This document shows, piece after piece, positions 1 to 9,461 of a DNA stretch of 64,000 nt; the stretch's first letter is position 1, and each line of letters begins with the position of its first letter. Position numbers and translations under genes: made by a program. The stretch is from the NCBI RefSeq assembly GCF_001989615.1, contig NZ_CP019067.1, positions 1,798,001 to 1,862,000 of the forward strand, written 5' to 3'. This DNA is from Halorientalis sp. IM1011 (lineage in GTDB: Archaea; Halobacteriota; Halobacteria; Halobacteriales; Haloarculaceae). Below the pieces are notes generated by a model. It was not told where the DNA came from. It made no database searches and saw only the letters and a program-made list of their open reading frames with translations.

Positions 1-255
1 GCCCGCCACCTGCTCGCGACTATCGCCCGCTTCCCGGCGGTGATCGAGGAGGCCGCCGAAGACCACCACCCACACGTCGTGGCCACCTACACCCGGGAGT
101 TCGCGGAGGCGTTCAACGGCTTCTACCGGGCGTGTCCGGTACTCGACGCAGACGAGGAAGTGCGTGACGCGCGGCTGGCGCTGGTCGCCGCTGCACGTCA
201 CACCGTGGGCAACGCCCTCGGTGTGCTCGGTGTCGCTGCGCCCGAGTCGATGTGA
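1..255 (+). CDS. argS: Arginyl-tRNA synthetase, C-terminal fragment
   Basis: The frame is open from the first base and ends at TGA 253-255, giving the last 84 residues of a protein that begins outside the window. The segment reads as the DALR anticodon-binding domain of class I arginyl-tRNA synthetase: [29 protein letters not shown] and the terminal [14 protein letters not shown] are typical of ArgS ends (family knowledge). The enzyme charges tRNA-Arg in the cytoplasm. The next gene, on the other strand, abuts its stop codon with no gap. Only the C-terminus can be judged, so catalytic residues are not visible. Confidence 0.88.
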   Translation, partial: ARHLLATIARFPAVIEEAAEDHHPHVVATYTREFAEAFNGFYRACPVLDADEEVRDARLALVAAARHTVGNALGVLGVAAPESM

Positions 256-381
256 CTACACCGGGACGAAGAGGGTCGGAAGCACCGATCCCCCGGCGAA
301 CTGTACGGCCGCGAGACCGAGCCCGAGCGTCAACAGCAGGAAGATCAGCACCCAGCTCAGTCGGATGGAGTCGTCTGCCAT
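256..381 (-). CDS. 41-residue single-pass membrane protein
   Basis: Reading the minus strand from ATG at 381 gives 41 residues ending at TAG 258-256, immediately beside the argS stop. The protein starts MADDSIRLSW and continues with a strongly hydrophobic stretch (VLIFLLLTLGLGLAAVQFA), one transmembrane helix, followed by a short hydrophobic tail. I do not recognise a family. The clean start, stop and membrane segment, and its fit in the gap between argS and the MinD-like gene, support a real small gene. It may be co-transcribed with the MinD-like gene upstream on the same strand (84-base gap). Function unknown. Confidence 0.6.
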   Translation of the reverse strand: MADDSIRLSWVLIFLLLTLGLGLAAVQFAGGSVLPTLFVPV

Positions 382-465
382 ACCGAGACGTGGCAGGAGG
401 GACGGTTTAGATGTACCGCTTCGAAAGAAGGGCAGGTCGGTCCTGACGGGAGACCGGTCGAACGA

Positions 466-1308
466 TCAGTTGAACAGGCCGAACACGCCTTCCTCGTCGT
501 CCTCGTCCTCGTCGTCGGTGTCGGCCGCCTCGTCGTCGCTGTCCCCGTCGTCGTCGGTGTCGGGCGTCGCGCTCGGCTCGAACTCCTGTTCGGGTTCGAC
601 GCCGCCCTCGGTGTTTGCCTCGTAAATCTCTTCGAGGGTGGACGCCAGCCGCCGGTAGGCTTCGGCGGCGTAGCTGTCGGGATCGTTGATGAGCAGCGGT
701 TCGTTCCGGGTGGCGTCCTGGTCCTCGGGGACGACGGCCAGCATCTCCATGTCGAGTTTGTCGGCGACTTCGGAGACGTTGGTGTCGTCGTCGGCCCGGG
801 TCAGCACCGCACCGACCACGTCGCCGTCGATCCGTTCGGCCAGCTGGGCTGTCTTGACGGTGTCGCCGATGGCGACCTCGTCGGCGGTGGTGACGAGCAA
901 GACGCCGTCGGCCAGTCCGAGGGGGACGGTCGTCTCGTGGCTCAACCCGGCCCCGGTGTCGATGAGGACGATCTCGTAGGCCGTCGAGAGCGCCTTGACG
1001 ACCTTCCGGAGCTTCGCGGGGTCGGCGTCGGCGAAGGCCTCCAGGTTGCGCTCGCCGGGGACTACCGTGATCCCGCCGGGGCCCTCGATGATCGCGTCGC
1101 TGACGGCCGCCTTGCCGGCGAGCACCTGGTGGAGACTCGGTTCGTGATCTACGTCGAGCATCGCTCCCAGGTTGGCCATCCCCAGATCGGCGTCGACCAC
1201 GACCACGTCGTGGCCGGCGTCCTGGAGCGACACGGCGACGTTGATCGCCGTCGTGGTCTTCCCGACGCCGCCCTTCCCGCCTGCGATTGTGTAGACGTAT
1301 CCCGTCAT
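466..1308 (-). CDS. MinD/ParA-family P-loop ATPase
   Basis: 280 residues from ATG 1308. The N-terminus carries the deviant Walker A motif GGKGGVGKTT (residues ~10-19), then DADLGMANLG and LIDTGAGL, typical of MinD/ParA ATPases that dimerise on ATP and place structures at membranes or poles. Start choice: the frame is open 55 residues further upstream, but a TATA box at 1341-1348 lies 33 bases before this ATG, and family proteins begin close to the P-loop. The last ~50 residues are an Asp/Glu-rich tail ending EEGVFGLFN, a short amphipathic end that could act like a MinD membrane-targeting helix (inference). Haloarchaea have several MinD paralogues; some affect placement of archaella and chemosensory arrays. 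Which paralogue this is cannot be told from the sequence alone. Confidence 0.85.
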   Translation of the reverse strand: MTGYVYTIAGGKGGVGKTTTAINVAVSLQDAGHDVVVVDADLGMANLGAMLDVDHEPSLHQVLAGKAAVSDAIIEGPGGITVVPGERNLEAFADADPAKLRKVVKALSTAYEIVLIDTGAGLSHETTVPLGLADGVLLVTTADEVAIGDTVKTAQLAERIDGDVVGAVLTRADDDTNVSEVADKLDMEMLAVVPEDQDATRNEPLLINDPDSYAAEAYRRLASTLEEIYEANTEGGVEPEQEFEPSATPDTDDDGDSDDEAADTDDEDEDDEEGVFGLFN

Positions 1309-1340
1309 ACTTCCTGTTACCTTGCTACAGACAAGGGAAA

Positions 1341-1348
1341 CATATAAA
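1341..1348 (-). promoter_or_regulatory. TATA box of the MinD-like gene
   Basis: The plus-strand bases CATATAAA read TTTATATG on the minus strand, 33 bases upstream of ATG 1308. This spacing predicts a leader of about 10 bases or less and supports the chosen start over the longer reading frame. Confidence 0.6.
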
Positions 1349-1575
1349 CCCGTGCGTCTGCCGGGTTTTCTCCCCTCGTCCACGCCATCCCTGCCCGGGG
1401 CGACGGACCCGCCGCCACCGACACCCGGACGTCTGCTAGGTGAACACACGCCCGAATGGTTGAAAAGCGCCACGGTCTATTTCAATACGTGATTACGTGA
1501 AGTGATATACGGCGTTCCGTGGTCGGCCCGGCCCGGTCAACAGTTACTTACCTCGCATTCGGCTATACAGGAGTA

Positions 1576-2829
1576 ATGAGTAGCTCCGAGCAGGACCAGA
1601 CGGACAAACAAAAATACGAGTTCCAGAAGGTCATCGAGGACCTCAAAGAGTACGAGGGGTCGGGGACGCAACTCGTCACCATCTACATCCCCGAGGATCG
1701 CCAGATCAGCTCCGTCGTCGAACACGTCACCCAGGAGCACAGCGAGGCCTCCAACATCAAGTCCAAGCAGACCCGCACCGCCGTGCAGGACGCGCTGACC
1801 TCCATCAAGGACCGCCTGCGCTACTACGACGTCTACCCGCCCGACAACGGCATGGTCATCTTCTCGGGTGCCATCGACTCCGGCGGCGGCCGCACCGAGA
1901 TGGTCACCAAGGTGCTCGAATCGCCGCCCCAGTCCATCGAGTCGTTCCGCTACCACTGCGATTCGGACTTCCTCACCGAACCGCTCGAAGAGATGCTCGG
2001 CGACAAGGGCCTGTTCGGCCTGATCGTGCTGGACCGGCGGGAGGCCAACGTCGGCTGGCTCCGGGGCAAACGCGTCGAACCCGTCAAGTCCGCTTCCTCG
2101 CTCGTCCCGGGCAAGCAGCGCAAAGGTGGCCAGTCCGCACAGCGTTTCGCCCGCCTGCGACTGGAGGCCATCGACAACTTCTACCAGGAGGTCGCCGGCA
2201 TGGCCGACGACCTGTTCGTCGACCAGCGCCACGAGATGGACGGCATCCTCGTGGGCGGTCCCTCCCCGACGAAAGACGAGTTCCTCGACGGCGACTACCT
2301 CCACCACGAACTCGGGGACATGGTGCTCGGGAAGTTCGACGTGTCCTACACCGACGAGTCCGGTCTCTACGACCTGGTCGACGCCGCCCAGGACATCCTC
2401 GACGAACACGAGGTGATGCAGGACAAATCGGAGATGGAGGAGTTCTTCAAGGAACTCCACGACGGCGACCTCGCGACCTACGGGTTCGAGGCCACCCGCG
2501 AGAACCTCGTCATGGGCGCGGTCGACCGCCTGCTCATCTCCGAGGACATGCGCCGGGACGTGATCACCTTCGAGTGTCCCAACGGCCACGAGGAACGCGA
2601 GATCGTCGACCGCCGAGAGGACACGCCCGAGCACGACTGTTCGCGCTGTGGCGAGACCGTCGAAGCGGACGAAGACGACCGCGAGGACCTCATCGACCAC
2701 CTCATGAACATCGCCGAACAGCGCGGCACCGAGACGAAGTTCATCTCCACCGACTTCGAGAAGGGCGAACAACTGCTGAACGCCTTCGGTGGCGTCGCCG
2801 GCATCCTCCGGTACGACACCGGCGTCTAA
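1576..2829 (+). CDS. prf1: Peptide chain release factor aRF1
   Basis: 417 residues. This is the archaeal/eukaryal-type class 1 release factor that recognises all three stop codons and releases the peptide. Visible landmarks are the stop-codon recognition motif NIKS (in EASNIKSKQTR, ~residues 58-61), the catalytic GGQ (in KGGQSAQRF, ~residue 180) and a C-terminal zinc-ribbon-like segment with CPNGHEE and CSRCGE. Length fits the family (about 410-420). Start: the frame is open 19 residues further, but ATG 1576 is preceded by AGGAG at 1569-1573, and family proteins begin near this point. Its promoter region is shared with the divergent MinD-like gene. It converges with the next gene with one base between stops. 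Confidence 0.95.
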   Translation: MSSSEQDQTDKQKYEFQKVIEDLKEYEGSGTQLVTIYIPEDRQISSVVEHVTQEHSEASNIKSKQTRTAVQDALTSIKDRLRYYDVYPPDNGMVIFSGAIDSGGGRTEMVTKVLESPPQSIESFRYHCDSDFLTEPLEEMLGDKGLFGLIVLDRREANVGWLRGKRVEPVKSASSLVPGKQRKGGQSAQRFARLRLEAIDNFYQEVAGMADDLFVDQRHEMDGILVGGPSPTKDEFLDGDYLHHELGDMVLGKFDVSYTDESGLYDLVDAAQDILDEHEVMQDKSEMEEFFKELHDGDLATYGFEATRENLVMGAVDRLLISEDMRRDVITFECPNGHEEREIVDRREDTPEHDCSRCGETVEADEDDREDLIDHLMNIAEQRGTETKFISTDFEKGEQLLNAFGGVAGILRYDTGV

Positions 2830-2830
2830 G

Positions 2831-3223
2831 CTAGTCGAGAAGCTGTTCTAGCTGCTGTCGCCGCCCCTGCAGATCGACGCGACTGTCGACACTCCCCGTC
2901 GTCGAGAGCCGATCGAGCACCAGCAGCGGGTCGGTCCCGGCTTCCTCGACGGCCGTGAACAGCTCCGCGATCTCCGCCCGGTTCAAGGCCAGCGAGTCCA
3001 GCAGCCCGAGCGCGATGGCCATCGGGACCGCCGCCGCACCCTCCGGGAACGGCTCACCGATCTCCCCGAAATCCGGGTCCGAAGCCGGCGGATCGGGGTC
3101 GGGTTCCAGCGTGAGACAGGTCGGGCAGATCGCTGCGCCCGGGGAATCCTCGGGGAGGTGTGGTCGCCACTCGTCGGCCACCGGAAATCGCACCAGCGGC
3201 GTCTGGCAGTGTGGACAGTTCAT
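2831..3223 (-). CDS. Haloarchaeal zinc-ribbon protein (DUF6276-like)
   Basis: 130 residues with an N-terminal zinc-ribbon made of MNCPHC and ICPTC about 29 residues apart, a Pro/Asp-rich linker, and a C-terminal helical domain (AIALGLLDSLALNRAEIAEL). I associate the pattern with a conserved haloarchaeal family (DUF6276 in my memory, not verified). It is the last minus-strand gene after atpD and may be read through from the ATP synthase operon, with a 120-base gap. No catalytic residues are recognisable; the ribbon suggests a nucleic-acid or protein-binding role (inference). Confidence 0.75.
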   Translation of the reverse strand: MNCPHCQTPLVRFPVADEWRPHLPEDSPGAAICPTCLTLEPDPDPPASDPDFGEIGEPFPEGAAAVPMAIALGLLDSLALNRAEIAELFTAVEEAGTDPLLVLDRLSTTGSVDSRVDLQGRRQQLEQLLD

Positions 3224-3343
3224 ACCGGAGAAAGGACCGGCCGGCTGAAAAGGCTATCCCGATACACGTCTCCTCATGACACCGCTCGCCCGGCGGACTC
3301 GCTTGAATCGGTATCCCGGTCGCTTCGCTCCCGGCGATCCCGA

Positions 3344-4039
3344 TTAATCGTCGGCCGAGACCTGCGCCGCTTCGCTCTGGGCCTCCTCGGCCGCTTCACG
3401 CGCTTCCTTCTCCTCCTCTTCTTTCTTGGCCTTGATCTTCTTCATCCGGAAGATCTCTTCTCGCTCTTGCTCCTCGAGTTTCTGCTCGATGTACTCCTGG
3501 TTTTCCTTGAGCTCGGGCAGAAGCTTGAACTCCAGGGCGTTGACCCGGCGCTTGGTCGTCTCGATCTCCTCGAGCATCTTCTTCATCGCCGTCTCGACCT
3601 CGGCGGCGAGGATGATCGTCTCTAAGAGTTCCTCGTAGGCCTCGGCGGTCTCGTCGATGCGCGCGCTCGTCCCGAGGACGCCGTAGCCCCGCTCGTCGAG
3701 GCTCTTTTTGACCTTGGAGGACTCGATCTGGGGGACGACCACGCCCATGATGTTCTTCGATTCGGTCGTGAGCTCGGGGTGCTCTTTGAGCGCGGCGGCT
3801 GCCCCTCGCACGGCCACGTCGCCCTCCATCGCGCGGGCCATGTTGATCTTGCGCTGGGCCTGCTCGTAGTTCTCGTTGAGGTCCGAGCGCACGTCCTGGG
3901 CCTGGTCCAGGATGTCCATGAACTCCATGATGAGGCCGTCACGCTTCTTCTCCAAGGTGTCGTGGCCCTGCTCGGAGAGTTCGATCCGGTCCTCGATCGC
4001 CATGAGGTTCTTCCGGGTCGGTTTGACGTCCTTAGCCAT
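3344..4039 (-). CDS. atpD: A-type ATP synthase subunit D
   Basis: 231 residues. This is the central-shaft subunit that couples rotation of the c-ring to the A3B3 head. The N-terminus [19 protein letters not shown] and the long coiled-coil arms at both ends (residues ~5-75 and ~125-205) are typical of V/A-ATPase subunit D. A charged Lys/Glu-rich C-terminus follows ([21 protein letters not shown]). It is separated from atpB by a DUF998 gene. A TATA-like GAGTTAAC on the minus strand near 4063-4070 could give it its own promoter. No subunit G is visible nearby. Confidence 0.93.
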   Translation of the reverse strand: MAKDVKPTRKNLMAIEDRIELSEQGHDTLEKKRDGLIMEFMDILDQAQDVRSDLNENYEQAQRKINMARAMEGDVAVRGAAAALKEHPELTTESKNIMGVVVPQIESSKVKKSLDERGYGVLGTSARIDETAEAYEELLETIILAAEVETAMKKMLEEIETTKRRVNALEFKLLPELKENQEYIEQKLEEQEREEIFRMKKIKAKKEEEEKEAREAAEEAQSEAAQVSADD

Positions 4040-4072
4040 TACCGGGGATTACCGACCCAGGCGGTTAACTCT

Positions 4073-4792
4073 TTACAGACCGCTCTCCCCCGCGTTCGCC
4101 GCCGACGCCGACAGGGAACCGAGTCGCTCCAGTGCCGTCCAGACCGTCCACCCCGAGAGGACGACGGCCCCGACCACCTGCGGCGCGAGCGACCCCGGCG
4201 CGTACACCACCGGCCCCTCCAGCCCCGTCGCGAGCAACGCGACCCCCCACAGCGTCCAGACCCCCACGTGGACCGCCGCCAGCCACAGCGTTACTCGCCC
4301 GCGCCGAGGGTCCTCGGTTCTCAGCCCGTAGACGACGAACGCGACCGTGAACGAGACGAAGTACAGTACCCCACCGACGACGTGAAGTCGCTGCCCCTTC
4401 CGGAACAGTCCGACCATATTGAGGCCGTTCATCGACGCCGCGAGGAAGACGACCGCGAGCCGCTCGTATCGGTTCCCGTCGACGAGCAAGGCGACCCCGA
4501 ACGGGAGCGCGGCCAGCCCCGTCCCGATCATCGCGTAGTTGAACACCGTCGCCGCCGGCCCCTGACCCGCCCCGAGATCCGACAGCGTGTGCTGGACGAC
4601 CGAAAACGACGGCGAGAGCGCTATCGCGACCGCGATTCCGCCCAGCGCGATCGTCGGCGCGGCGACGCCGGAGACTCGACCCACGGTTGCCAGCCACCGC
4701 GCGTCCAGTCGCGCAAGTCCGTGTCCCCTGAGGACTTGCGTGCCAGCGGCGAGTGCGAGTACCACGACGGCCCCGGTCACCGGATCCACCAT
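4073..4792 (-). CDS. DUF998-type membrane protein within the atp operon
   Basis: 239 residues with six to seven hydrophobic segments: near the N-terminus, GVAAPTIALGGIAVAIALS, the AMIGTGLAALPFGVALLV region, LHVVGGVLYFVSFTVAFVVYG, and two at the C-terminus. The SFSVVQHTLSDLGAG signature before the middle helices is characteristic of DUF998 integral membrane proteins of unknown function. It lies in the same orientation between atpB (96 bases upstream) and atpD (33 bases downstream), where the canonical operon has no such gene. A role in ATP synthase assembly is possible but unproven; it may be a passenger insertion. Confidence 0.82.
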   Translation of the reverse strand: MVDPVTGAVVVLALAAGTQVLRGHGLARLDARWLATVGRVSGVAAPTIALGGIAVAIALSPSFSVVQHTLSDLGAGQGPAATVFNYAMIGTGLAALPFGVALLVDGNRYERLAVVFLAASMNGLNMVGLFRKGQRLHVVGGVLYFVSFTVAFVVYGLRTEDPRRGRVTLWLAAVHVGVWTLWGVALLATGLEGPVVYAPGSLAPQVVGAVVLSGWTVWTALERLGSLSASAANAGESGL

Positions 4793-4888
4793 CGGTACCC
4801 AGTCACGTGGCCAGGGGCAAACCGTTTCGGGCGTGACGTGGGGTACTCATGACTCGTGACACCGGGACAGCGAAAGGAAAATGCGGTG

Positions 4889-6310
4889 TTACTCCTCGGC
4901 TTCGACGGCTTCGGCCGACTCGCCTTCGACGTAGTGCTCCTCGATGAGTTCCTCGTCGACGCGGTTGAGTTCCTCCTTGGGGAACATCGAGAGCAGTTCC
5001 CAGCCCAGGTCCAGCGTCTCCTCGAGGTCGCGGTTCGTCTCGAAGCCCTGCTGGACGAACTCCTCCTCGAAGCGGTCGGCGAAGTCCAGGTAGAGGTTGT
5101 CCCGCTCGGAGAGGGCCTCGCGGCCGACGATGTTCACGAGGTCGCGCAGGTCCTCACCTTCTGCGTAGGCGGCGTACATCTGGTTCGAGATGTCGCCGTG
5201 GTCCTCGCGGGTCAGGCCCTCGCCGATACCGTCGTCCATCAGCCGCGAGAGGCTGGGCAGGACGTTGACCGGCGGTTCGATACCCTGACTGTTGAGGTCA
5301 CGGTCGACGTAGATCTGCCCCTCCGTGATGTAGCCCGTCAGGTCCGGGATCGGGTGGGTGTCGTCGTCGCCGGGCATCGTCAGGATCGGGATCTGCGTGA
5401 CAGAGCCCTCGTTGCCCTCGATCCGGCCGGCCCGCTCGTAGAGCTGGGCCAGGTCCGTGTACATGTACCCGGGGTAGCCACGGCGGCCCGGGACCTCCTC
5501 CCGTGCGGCACCGATCTCGCGCAGCGCCTCACAGTAGTTGGTCATGTCCGTCAGGATGACGAGGACGTGATACCCCTTGTCGAAGGCCAGATACTCGGCC
5601 GTCGTGAGGGCCAGTCGCGGCGTGACCGTCCGCTCGACTGCGGGGTCGTCCGCGAGGTTCATGAAGACGACCGAGCGTTCCAGCGCGCCGGTGCGCTCGA
5701 AGTCGTCCATGAACTCGTTGGCCTCCTCCTGGGTGATCCCCATCGCGCCGAAGATCACTGCGAACTCCGACCCTTCGTCGTCGTCGCCCTCCTCCTCTTC
5801 CGGCACGGTCGCCTGCCGGGCGATCTGGAGCGCGAGGTCGCTGTGGGGCAGCCCCGACGCCGAGAAGATGGGGAGCTTCTGGCCCCGGACCAGCGTGTTC
5901 ATGCCGTCGATGGCGGAGACGCCGGTCTGGATGAACTCCTCGGGGTACTCCCGGGAGTAGGGGTTGATCGCCTCGCCGACGATCGGTCGTTCCTCGTCCG
6001 GTTCGATCTCGGGGCCGCCGTCGATGGGCTCACCGGTCCCGCTCAGGACGCGCCCGAGCAGGTCCTCGGTGAGCTTCATCTGCATGGTCTCGCCGAGGAA
6101 CCGGACCGACGAGTTCCGGTCGATCCCTTCGGTTCCCTCGAACACCTGGATCGCGACGAACTCGCTCGTCGATTCGAGTACCTGTCCGCGGCGAGTCTCG
6201 CCCTCGGGTGTCTCGATCTCGACGATCTCGTCGTACCCGACGGGTTCGTCGACTTCGGCGAACACCAGCGGACCGCTGATCTCCGTGATGGTCTGGTATT
6301 CTTTCTGCAT
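4889..6310 (-). CDS. atpB: A-type ATP synthase subunit B
   Basis: 473 residues. This is the regulatory, non-catalytic subunit of the A3B3 head. It begins [20 protein letters not shown] and carries the family features ATP-synthase beta-barrel, [19 protein letters not shown], and an ATP-synthase signature region around [14 protein letters not shown]. The canonical Walker A Gly-Lys-Thr is absent, as expected for subunit B. Start: the frame extends 21 residues upstream, but ATG 6310 overlaps the last base of the atpA stop (TAATG), implying coupled translation. Length matches archaeal AtpB. Confidence 0.95.
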   Translation of the reverse strand: MQKEYQTITEISGPLVFAEVDEPVGYDEIVEIETPEGETRRGQVLESTSEFVAIQVFEGTEGIDRNSSVRFLGETMQMKLTEDLLGRVLSGTGEPIDGGPEIEPDEERPIVGEAINPYSREYPEEFIQTGVSAIDGMNTLVRGQKLPIFSASGLPHSDLALQIARQATVPEEEEGDDDEGSEFAVIFGAMGITQEEANEFMDDFERTGALERSVVFMNLADDPAVERTVTPRLALTTAEYLAFDKGYHVLVILTDMTNYCEALREIGAAREEVPGRRGYPGYMYTDLAQLYERAGRIEGNEGSVTQIPILTMPGDDDTHPIPDLTGYITEGQIYVDRDLNSQGIEPPVNVLPSLSRLMDDGIGEGLTREDHGDISNQMYAAYAEGEDLRDLVNIVGREALSERDNLYLDFADRFEEEFVQQGFETNRDLEETLDLGWELLSMFPKEELNRVDEELIEEHYVEGESAEAVEAEE

Positions 6311-8070
6311 TAGTAGAGCTCTCTGATCTGGTCTGTGATGTCGTCTTCCAGTTCCTCGATGTAGCTCTCCCACTCTTCCTGCACGCCGATGCGGTTCAGG
6401 CGGGGGAGTGCCTCGACGTCCGTGATCTCCTCGACGGGGACGCCGGCCTCGAGCGCCTCGAAGGCCTCGTCGTTGAACGTCTTGATCGCCCCGAGGATCC
6501 CGTAGGTCTTCTCGGGTTCACAGAAGGTGTCCACGTCGTGGAACGCGTCCTGCTGGAGCCAGGCCTCACGCAGGAACCGCGCGACCTCGAGCGTGAGCTG
6601 CTGGTCCTCGGGCAGGGCGTCCTTCCCGACGAGCTGGACGATCTCCTGCAGTTCCGTCTCCTCGTCGAGGACGTCGATCGCCCACTGGCGCTGTTCGGGC
6701 CAGTCGGCGGCGACGTTGTCCTCGAACCACGGGTCCAGCTGATTCCGATACAGCGAGTAGGACTCGTTCCAGTTGATCGCCGGGAAGTGCCGACGCTCCG
6801 CGAGGTCGGCGTCCAGCGCCCAGAACGTCTTGACGATCCGCAGCGTGTTCTGGGTGACCGGCTCCGAGAAGTCCCCGCCCGGCGGGCTGACCGCTCCGAT
6901 CGCCGAGACCGAGCCCTCGGTGCCGTTGATGTTCTCGAAGTAGCCGGCCCGCTCGTAGAACTCCGCGAGGCGGGCGGCGAGGTAGGCCGGGTAGCCCTCC
7001 TCACCGGGCATCTCCTCCAGCCGCGAGGAGATTTCCCGCATGGCCTCGGCCCACCGCGAGGTGGAGTCGGCCATCAGCGCCACGTCGTAGCCCATGTCAC
7101 GGAAGTACTCCGCGATGGTGATCCCCGTGTAGATACAGGACTCACGGGCCGCGACGGGCATGTTCGAGGTGTTCGCGATGAGGCAGGTCCGGTCCATCAG
7201 CGCGTTCCCGGTGGTCGGGTCTTCCAGTTCCGGGAAGTCCTCGATCACTTCGGTCATCTCGTTGCCACGCTCGCCACAGCCGACGTAGACGACGATGTCC
7301 GCGTCGGCCCACTTGGCGAGCTGGTGCTGGGTGACCGTCTTCCCCGAGCCGAACGGTCCGGGAATCGCGGCCGTCCCGCCCTTCGCGATGGGGAACAGGC
7401 CGTCGAGGATGCGCTGGCCCGAGACCAGCGGGGTCGTCGGGGTCTGCTTCTCGTCGGCGGGGCGCTGGGAGCGGACGGGCCACTCCTGGCGCATCTTGAT
7501 CTCCTCGCCGTTGTCGAGTTCGACGACCGTCTCCTCGACGTTGTAGTCGCCGGACTGCACGTCGACGACTTCGCCGCCCTCGTAGTCGGGCGGGACCATC
7601 ACTTTGTGGTCGATGCTGGGCGTCTCGGGGACGATCCCGACGATGTCGTTGGGCTCGACCTCGTCGCCTTCTTCGACCTCGGGGTTGAACTCCCAGGTCT
7701 TCTCCAGGTCGATCCCCGGTGCGTCGACACCGCGGTCGAGGAACGCCGATCCCATCTTCTCTTCGAGCACGTCGAGCGGGCGCTGGACGCCGTCGTAGAT
7801 GGCGTCGAGCATGCCCGGCCCGAGGTCGACGGAGAGGGGCGCTCCGGTGGACTCGACGGGTTCGCCCGGCGAGACCGCGGAGGTCTCCTCGTAGACCTGG
7901 ATGGTCGTGATATTGCCCTCGATTTCGATGACTTCACCCATCAGTCCCTCGTGACCGACGTAGACCACGTCGTTCATCTTCGCGTCGAGGTCTACAGCCG
8001 TCACGACGGGACCGCTTACGCTCTCGATCTGTCCGTCTTCGCGGACGTCGGATTCTGTCGCTTGACTCAT
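6310..8070 (-). CDS. atpA: A-type ATP synthase catalytic subunit A
   Basis: 586 residues, the catalytic subunit that makes ATP. It has the N-terminal beta-barrel domain, the non-homologous bulge (residues ~110-210) that distinguishes A from F-type beta subunits, the P-loop GPFGSGKT (~residue 230), [23 protein letters not shown], and the signature [17 protein letters not shown]. No intein interrupts the P-loop. It overlaps atpB by one base and follows atpF with a 3-base gap, inside the operon H-I-K-E-C-F-A-B. It acts on the cytoplasmic face of the membrane. Confidence 0.97.
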   Translation of the reverse strand: MSQATESDVREDGQIESVSGPVVTAVDLDAKMNDVVYVGHEGLMGEVIEIEGNITTIQVYEETSAVSPGEPVESTGAPLSVDLGPGMLDAIYDGVQRPLDVLEEKMGSAFLDRGVDAPGIDLEKTWEFNPEVEEGDEVEPNDIVGIVPETPSIDHKVMVPPDYEGGEVVDVQSGDYNVEETVVELDNGEEIKMRQEWPVRSQRPADEKQTPTTPLVSGQRILDGLFPIAKGGTAAIPGPFGSGKTVTQHQLAKWADADIVVYVGCGERGNEMTEVIEDFPELEDPTTGNALMDRTCLIANTSNMPVAARESCIYTGITIAEYFRDMGYDVALMADSTSRWAEAMREISSRLEEMPGEEGYPAYLAARLAEFYERAGYFENINGTEGSVSAIGAVSPPGGDFSEPVTQNTLRIVKTFWALDADLAERRHFPAINWNESYSLYRNQLDPWFEDNVAADWPEQRQWAIDVLDEETELQEIVQLVGKDALPEDQQLTLEVARFLREAWLQQDAFHDVDTFCEPEKTYGILGAIKTFNDEAFEALEAGVPVEEITDVEALPRLNRIGVQEEWESYIEELEDDITDQIRELY

Positions 8071-8073
8071 AAT

Positions 8074-8400
8074 CTAATCTTCCTCCATGAGGTCGATACC
8101 GATAGCTCGTTTGATCTGGTCGCGCAGGCCGCCGCTGCCGGCACCCTCGCCGCCGAGGGTGACGAGCACCGGTTCGACGCTGGTTTCGACGTCGTTGCGG
8201 ACACCTCGCGAGAGGTGCTCCAGATCGTCGTCGTGCATCACGAGGATGCCGACCTCGTCGTCCGAAAGCATCTCTTCGACCGCGTCGTCCAGCTCCGCCG
8301 CCTTCTCGTCGTCCGGCACGTCCGCGAACTTGCGGACGCCGGCCAGCCGGAAGCCCGTCGTGAAGTCCGGGCTGCCGATCACCGCGATCTCCTGGCTCAT
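8074..8400 (-). CDS. atpF: A-type ATP synthase subunit F
   Basis: 108 residues. The start MSQEIAVIGSPDFTTGFRLAGVRKF is the classic opening of subunit F, a small Rossmann-like shaft protein bound to subunit D. The middle contains DEVGILVMHDDDLE. Its ATG overlaps the atpC stop by four bases (ATGA), and atpA follows after three bases, so the three genes are translated in series. Confidence 0.95.
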   Translation of the reverse strand: MSQEIAVIGSPDFTTGFRLAGVRKFADVPDDEKAAELDDAVEEMLSDDEVGILVMHDDDLEHLSRGVRNDVETSVEPVLVTLGGEGAGSGGLRDQIKRAIGIDLMEED

Positions 8401-9461
8401 AGTATCACCAGCTCGTTTTCGATCTCCTCCTGTGAGAGGCCACCTTCCCGGCCGCGCGCGATGGCGCGGATGTTGTCGACCTCCCGCTCCTTGGCCAGCA
8501 CGTACGCCAGGACCGGACAGATCGACAGCGGATACCGGCTGGATAGCCGCCGCGAGTACTCCAGTAGCGCCGCGTCGACCGCGCGCTCGAACTCCAGCAG
8601 ACTCCCGGCCTCTTCGAGCGCGTCGAGCCCGTCACGCAACTCCTCGCCGTAGCGGCTCTGTCGGACGTGCTCGACCAGTCGGTCCATGTCGCCGGCCAGC
8701 TGGCGGATCTCGGTGGGGCTGAACAGGTCCCCGCCCTCGATGTAGTACTCCGCGGCCTCCATGTCCGCACCGCTCCGGGCGATCCGGAAGGCGTTCCGGA
8801 GGTTCCGGAAGTCGACTTCGGCGCTGAGGAACTCCACGTAGAGTTCCATCGGCCGACTGGGCTCGGTCGGGAGCCCGGTCAGGAGGTCCTCGTAGAACGA
8901 CCGGTCGAGCGCGTTTTCGAGGGGCACCAGCACGTCGCTTTCCTCGTAGACCTCGTAGGCCTCCTCGAGGGCGTCGCCGTACCGGGTCGATCCGAGTCGC
9001 TCGACGATCCCCTGGATCGAGCCGGCCGCGAGCAGCTCGTCGAGCAGTCCCTCGTCGAACTCGCCGGCCCTGATCAGGTCGGTCTCGATGTTCTCGCGGC
9101 TCTCGCCGGAGTAGTTCCCGCGGATGATCGTCTTGACGTTCCAGACGTCGAACTTCCGCAGGTAGCGGGCGATGTACCCGTACAGTTCACCCTCCGACCA
9201 GCGCAGCAGATCCTCGAAGTGTTTGGCGACGTTGCGGTTCAGCGCGTACTCGATGAGATCGACCCCGGAGTGGCGAGCGCCGAGCGCGTTCATCTCGCTT
9301 TCGTACTCGCTTTCCTCCATGAACCGGGCGATCTCGCCCGGCCCCATTCGGGTCAGCTTCCGGTAGTCGTCGTCGTCGAACAGCGACGCCCGGCGCGAAC
9401 GGACCCGCGCGATCACGTACTCGTAGTTTCCGGGGCCGCTCGTTTTTTCGGTGTCGATCAT
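8397..9461 (-). CDS. atpC: A-type ATP synthase subunit C
   Basis: 354 residues. This is the funnel-shaped subunit (V-ATPase d / archaeal C family) that links the central shaft to the proteolipid ring. The protein is mainly helical and carries YEYVIARVRSRRASLFDDDDYRKL near the N-terminus and PLSICPVLAYVLAKEREVDNIRAIARG near the C-terminus, a conserved family end. Overlaps of four bases (ATGA) on both sides, with atpE and atpF, show tight translational coupling. Length fits the family. Confidence 0.93.
   Translation of the reverse strand: MIDTEKTSGPGNYEYVIARVRSRRASLFDDDDYRKLTRMGPGEIARFMEESEYESEMNALGARHSGVDLIEYALNRNVAKHFEDLLRWSEGELYGYIARYLRKFDVWNVKTIIRGNYSGESRENIETDLIRAGEFDEGLLDELLAAGSIQGIVERLGSTRYGDALEEAYEVYEESDVLVPLENALDRSFYEDLLTGLPTEPSRPMELYVEFLSAEVDFRNLRNAFRIARSGADMEAAEYYIEGGDLFSPTEIRQLAGDMDRLVEHVRQSRYGEELRDGLDALEEAGSLLEFERAVDAALLEYSRRLSSRYPLSICPVLAYVLAKEREVDNIRAIARGREGGLSQEEIENELVIL

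Noticed and set aside
6538-8652. 704-codon plus-strand frame opposite atpA/atpF
   Set aside because: Antisense shadow; the atpA frame on the other strand is certain.
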